Origin: Gammaproteobacteria bacterium
GTDB taxonomy: Bacteria > Pseudomonadota > Gammaproteobacteria > Pseudomonadales > M0112
Direction: 5' to 3'
Assembly: GCA_006227085.1 (NCBI GenBank)
Contig: SBFY01000131.1
Location: forward strand, 1-25,971
Length of the DNA stretch: 25,971 nt
The translations under genes and the position numbers were made by a program. The notes beneath the pieces were generated by a model that saw only the letters and a list, made by a program, of their open reading frames with translations, had not been told where the DNA came from and searched no databases. This document shows, piece after piece, positions 22,853 to 25,971 of the stretch. The first letter of the stretch is position 1. The number at the start of each line of letters is the position of its first letter.

Positions 22853-23212
22853 ATGAAACAGGTATTTGGGGTGATGGCGATGTGCCTTGTGCTGGCAGCC
22901 TGTGCCGGCAAGGAGCGCATCATCATTGATGAGGCCCAATCGGACATGACGAACTACGAACAGGATCGTGCCGAATGCGAATCCTATGCCGATCAGGTGT
23001 CAGTCGCCGGGGATGCCGGCAAGGGTGCCGTTGTCGGCGCGGTAGTGGGCGGCCTGGTCGGGGCTGCGGTCGGCAACAGCCGTTCCGTACAGAAAGGTGC
23101 GGGTGCGGGAGCTGCCATTGGCGGGGCGCAGGGCGCCGGCAAAGGCGTGCAGGAGCGCCACCAGGTCATCAAGCAATGCCTGCGCAATCGTGGTTACCAG
23201 GTCCTGAATTGA
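22853..23212 (+). CDS. Glycine-zipper lipoprotein
   Basis: A 119-residue lipoprotein. VLAAC at 13-17 is the lipobox, with C17 the lipidated residue; the following Ala-Gly does not suggest inner-membrane retention, so an outer-membrane location is likely. After a charged region, residues about 55-100 form a glycine-zipper two-segment stretch (GAVVGAVVGGLVGAAVG and GAGAGAAIGGAQGAG), which usually packs helices in membranes or oligomers, as in SlyB/YMGG-like proteins. Function is unknown, with envelope integrity the usual suggestion. AGGGG (22842-22846) lies six bases before the ATG. Confidence 0.85.
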   Translation: MKQVFGVMAMCLVLAACAGKERIIIDEAQSDMTNYEQDRAECESYADQVSVAGDAGKGAVVGAVVGGLVGAAVGNSRSVQKGAGAGAAIGGAQGAGKGVQERHQVIKQCLRNRGYQVLN

Positions 23213-23293
23213 TAGCGGAGCGCACTGATCCCGCGTACAATATGGCTCGCAACCATTTGATTTAACCGAATTTTTGTTGGAAGGATGGGTAGC

Positions 23294-24400
23294 ATGTCCG
23301 GCAACAGCATAGGCCAGTTATTCACGGTCACGACCTTTGGTGAAAGCCATGGGTTGGCCTTGGGCTGCATCATTGATGGCTGCCCACCGGGTATGGCGCT
23401 GACCGAAGACGACTTGCAAGCCGACCTGGACCGTCGCAAGCCAGGTACCTCGCGCTACACCACCCAGCGCCGTGAAGAGGATGTGGTGAAAATCCTTTCC
23501 GGTGTGTTTGAAGGCAAGACCACCGGCACACCGATTGGCTTGCTGATCGAGAACACGGACCAGCGCTCGAAGGATTACGGCAATATCAAGGACACCTTCC
23601 GGCCCAATCATGCCGACTACGCCTACACCCAGAAATTCGGCTTCCGCGATTACCGTGGTGGTGGCCGTTCGTCGGCACGTGAAACAGCGATGCGAGTGGC
23701 TGCCGGTGCAGTGGCGCGTAAATACCTGCGCGAACGTTATGGCGTGGAAGTGCGTGGCTACCTGAGCCAGCTCGGCCCGATCACGATCGATACCGTCGAC
23801 TGGCATGAAGTGGGCAATAACCCGTTCTTCTGCCCGGATGCCAGCAAGGTAGCGGAGATGGAAGCCTACATGCAGGCCCTGAACAAGGACGGTGATTCCA
23901 TCGGTGCGGTTATCACGGTGGTGGCACAACATGTACCCGTGGGTTTGGGTGAGCCGGTGTTTGATCGGCTTGATGCCGATCTGGCGCATGCGCTGATGAG
24001 CATTAATGCGGTGAAAGGCGTCGAGATCGGTGATGGCTTTGCCGTGGCGGCACAGAAAGGCAGCGAACATCGTGATGAAATGACGCCGCAGGGATTTCTC
24101 TCGAATCATGCCGGTGGCATTGTGGGCGGTATCAGCACGGGGCAGGACATTGTCGCCCGCATTGCGCTGAAGCCGACCTCCAGCATTCGTTTACCGGGCA
24201 AGAGCATCAACACGGCAGGTGAGGCGGTAGAAGTGGCCACGCATGGCCGCCATGATCCCTGTGTCGGCATTCGTGCCACGCCGATTGCTGAAGCAATGAT
24301 GGCGATTGTATTGATGGATCATGTGTTGCGTCATCGGGGCCAGAATGCCGATGTGCAGTGCGCTACGCCGGTGATTCCTGCTTCACCTGACCGGGGTTAA
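23294..24400 (+). CDS. aroC: Chorismate synthase
   Basis: A 368-residue FMN-dependent enzyme converting 5-enolpyruvylshikimate-3-phosphate to chorismate, the last step of the shikimate pathway. FGESHG at 15-20 (H19) and NHADYAY with H106 hold the two conserved catalytic histidines. RGGGRSSARE at 121-130 is the family signature, and the C-terminal part has the usual RLPGKS and GRHDPCVGIRA motifs. ATG 23294 lies nine bases after GGAAGG (23279-23284) and gives the family N-terminus; an in-frame ATG at 23285 directly abuts that site and is unlikely. It is followed after 6 bp by the MFS gene. Confidence 0.97.
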   Translation: MSGNSIGQLFTVTTFGESHGLALGCIIDGCPPGMALTEDDLQADLDRRKPGTSRYTTQRREEDVVKILSGVFEGKTTGTPIGLLIENTDQRSKDYGNIKDTFRPNHADYAYTQKFGFRDYRGGGRSSARETAMRVAAGAVARKYLRERYGVEVRGYLSQLGPITIDTVDWHEVGNNPFFCPDASKVAEMEAYMQALNKDGDSIGAVITVVAQHVPVGLGEPVFDRLDADLAHALMSINAVKGVEIGDGFAVAAQKGSEHRDEMTPQGFLSNHAGGIVGGISTGQDIVARIALKPTSSIRLPGKSINTAGEAVEVATHGRHDPCVGIRATPIAEAMMAIVLMDHVLRHRGQNADVQCATPVIPASPDRG

Positions 24401-24406
24401 TCACCC

Positions 24407-25552
24407 ATGCAACAGGTGCCTTACTGGCGGCTGTCCGGTTTCTATTTTTTCTATTTTGCGGTGCTTGGCGGCTTGGTGCCGTTCTGGAACCTGTACCTGA
24501 AGCATCTCGAATTCACTGCGCCGGAAATCGGTTTCCTTTCCGCCATCATCATGGCCACCAAAATCATCGCACCGAATATCTGGGGCTGGCTGGCGGACCA
24601 TACCGGCCAGCGTTTGCGGATTATCCGTATCGGTGCCGTTTGCGGTGCACTGTGTTTTCTCGGGGTGTTCGTTAATCACTCCTTCGCCTGGTTTGCTGTG
24701 GTCATCGGTGCATACAGTTTTTTCTGGAACGCCATCCTGCCGCAGTATGAAGTGGTGACGCTCTCGCACCTTGAGGGTCGCTATCACCATTACAGCCTGA
24801 TCCGCCTTTGGGGATCGGTGGGTTTTATTGCAGCGGTATTGTTGCTGGGTGCGATATTCCAGTATTTGCCGATTGATTATTTGCCGCACGCGCTGACCGT
24901 CATGCTGTTCGGGATCCTGCTGTGCAGCGTGATGCTGGACGGCCGCGAGAAACATCACCCGGACCGCAAGGCCGGTGGTTTCCTGGCGATAGCCAGGCAG
25001 CCTGTGGTGATCGTGTTTTTCCTGTGCTGCTTCCTGATGCAGGTGGGTCATGGGCCGTATTACGCCTTTTTCAGCATTTACCTGCAGGAACATGGCATCC
25101 AGCCGATGATGACCGGTGTACTGTGGGCGCTCGGTGTGGCTGCCGAAGTGGTGCTGTTCCTGTTCATGCATCGCATCCTGCAGCGATTCGGTATCGGCCA
25201 TATCCTGATGGCCAGCCTGCTGTTGGCAGCATTGCGCTGGTTGATGATCGGCTTCTTTGTTGATAATTGGTGGATGCTATTGCTTGCACAATTGCTGCAT
25301 GCCGCGACCTTTGGCAGTTTTCATGCCGCTGCGATCGAATACGTTCGCCAGCAATTTGATGGGGGTTACCAGGGGCAAGGTCAGGCGCTGTACAGTGCCA
25401 TGAGTTTTGGTGCTGGTGGTGCTGTTGGGGCGGCGGCCAGTGGTCTGCTGTGGGACATCAATCCTGTCTGGGCTTTTGTGATGGCGTCAGTGGCTGCGAC
25501 CGTTGCACTGGTGTTGGCGGGCATTTTCTTACGGGATACCCGGCCAGCATGA
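24407..25552 (+). CDS. MFS transporter, HcaT (3-phenylpropionate permease)-like
   Basis: A 381-residue membrane protein with about 12 hydrophobic segments in two halves. YWRLSGFYFFYFAVLGGLVPFWNLYL at the N-terminus and the WGWLADHTGQRLRI loop resemble the MFS_1-like/HcaT group, which includes the putative 3-phenylpropionate transporter of E. coli. The real substrate here is not known, and no aromatic-acid catabolic genes are nearby. Its 6-bp spacing from aroC and 4-bp overlap (ATGA) with the next gene indicate one operon. Confidence 0.88.
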   Translation: MQQVPYWRLSGFYFFYFAVLGGLVPFWNLYLKHLEFTAPEIGFLSAIIMATKIIAPNIWGWLADHTGQRLRIIRIGAVCGALCFLGVFVNHSFAWFAVVIGAYSFFWNAILPQYEVVTLSHLEGRYHHYSLIRLWGSVGFIAAVLLLGAIFQYLPIDYLPHALTVMLFGILLCSVMLDGREKHHPDRKAGGFLAIARQPVVIVFFLCCFLMQVGHGPYYAFFSIYLQEHGIQPMMTGVLWALGVAAEVVLFLFMHRILQRFGIGHILMASLLLAALRWLMIGFFVDNWWMLLLAQLLHAATFGSFHAAAIEYVRQQFDGGYQGQGQALYSAMSFGAGGAVGAAASGLLWDINPVWAFVMASVAATVALVLAGIFLRDTRPA

Positions 25553-25761
25553 ACTGGATACCTTTCCTCAAGCGTTACCGCACCTTGATTCTCGGCTTCG
25601 TGGCACTGGGCGTGTTTGTGCATGGTGCGATCAATGTGTTTGGCGTGGATCCGCGAGTCATGCTGGAAATCACCCTGGCTTGCGTGGCCATGGTGGTGGT
25701 GTTGGCGGTGCTGGGGTTTGCGGCAGGGTGGGTGTGGCAGAAGTTAAGGGGAAGGCATTAG
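25549..25761 (+). CDS. Small membrane protein of unknown function
   Basis: A 70-residue protein that I do not recognise. It has two predicted membrane segments (about 13-30 and 41-63) separated by a short polar link (FGVDPRVMLE), with basic residues at both ends (KRYR near residue 8, KLRGRH at the C-terminus), suggesting both termini face the cytoplasm. The start ATG overlaps the MFS stop in an ATGA junction, the best evidence that it is a real, translationally coupled gene. It could be an accessory subunit of the transporter or unrelated. Confidence 0.7.
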   Translation: MNWIPFLKRYRTLILGFVALGVFVHGAINVFGVDPRVMLEITLACVAMVVVLAVLGFAAGWVWQKLRGRH

Positions 25762-25971
25762 GTTTTTGGTATTGCGTTTCCCGAGCTTGTCGACGCAAAA
25801 AAACCGGATATTGAGATCATATTTCCCCGGGGCCTCGCCGGCCCCGGACCCCGCATCGCGGCCCGGCGTTGCTGGTCACCGTTCACTGCATGAGCCTTCG
25901 AGCCGTCGGCTAAACAAACATCCTGTTTGATCGCCTCAATCGGCCGTCCATGGCCGATTGCCGGCTGGGCT
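25762..25971. repeat. Inverted-repeat-rich gene-free tail
   Basis: This 210-bp stretch lacks a believable gene and contains several inverted repeats: TTGCGT/ACGCAA (25772-25777, 25793-25798) within an outer GGTTTTT/AAAAACC pair; CCGGGGCC/GGCCCCGG (25827-25834, 25840-25847); AGCCG-T-CGGCT (25901-25911); CAAACA-TCC-TGTTTG (25915-25929); and CAATCGGCC/GGCCGATTG (25937-25945, 25952-25960). None is followed by a T-run on the plus strand. The dense arrangement suggests a composite palindromic intergenic repeat that continues past the window. Confidence 0.65.

Noticed and set aside
23209..23241. TTGATA and TACAAT before aroC as a promoter
   Set aside because: The spacer is 21 bp, too long for a normal sigma-70 promoter; aroC may be expressed from here but the motif is not sufficient.
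1..25971. Search for a defence system, phage, integrative element, CRISPR array or biosynthetic cluster
   Set aside because: All substantial genes fit core metabolism or envelope functions, and there are no integrases, transposases, att-like direct repeats, tRNA genes or spaced direct repeats. Only the repeat-like palindromes at the edges suggest anything mobile.

Overview
The window is a chromosomal, housekeeping stretch from a gammaproteobacterium. The gene order gltA <- / -> sdhCDAB-sucAB-lpd-sucCD, the prmB/aroC neighbourhood, the gpsA-sixA pair, a sigma-32 type promoter before htpG, and moderately high GC without strong codon bias shifts all fit a Pseudomonadales/Oceanospirillales-type genome. 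An Alcanivorax-like marine bacterium is my guess from the style of the intergenic palindromes; this is inference, not proof. I see no tRNA, rRNA, CRISPR array, insertion sequence, integrase or phage gene.

Layout. At 1-156 there is a perfect 24-bp palindrome and a short spacer. At 157-1008 is an NAD(P)-dependent epimerase/dehydratase-like gene, separated by a bidirectional terminator (1037-1064) from citrate synthase gltA on the minus strand (1077-2369). A 306-bp divergent control region (2370-2675) carries a near-consensus promoter for gltA and another for sdhC, plus a GC-rich leader hairpin. From 2676 to 13797 runs one co-oriented block of TCA-cycle genes: succinate dehydrogenase (sdhCDAB), 2-oxoglutarate dehydrogenase (sucA, sucB, lpd) and succinyl-CoA synthetase (sucCD), closed by a terminator at 13827-13851. 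Together with gltA these give entry into the cycle and the steps from 2-oxoglutarate to fumarate. Inside the block, the sdhB-sucA junction holds a 13-bp perfect hairpin whose loop overlaps a candidate promoter, and the lpd-sucC gap holds another GC-rich hairpin.

From 13902 onward are shorter units: a LpxL/HtrB-type acyltransferase facing an EamA-family permease; htpG with a RpoH-type promoter; a tight gpsA-sixA-alpha/beta hydrolase run; folE on the minus strand; prmB followed by a secreted DUF3365-like protein with one CXXCH motif; a hexapeptide-repeat acetyltransferase on the minus strand; a glycine-zipper lipoprotein; then aroC, an HcaT-like MFS transporter and a 70-residue membrane protein. 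Two converging gene pairs overlap at their 3' ends by about 20 bp. The last 210 bases are gene-free and packed with inverted repeats; one of these shares its core with the palindrome at the left edge.

I did not find a convincing new multi-gene system. The best leads are regulatory or repeat structure: the palindromic repeats at both ends, the hairpin/promoter at sdhB-sucA, the sdhC leader hairpin, and the orphan CXXCH protein beside prmB.
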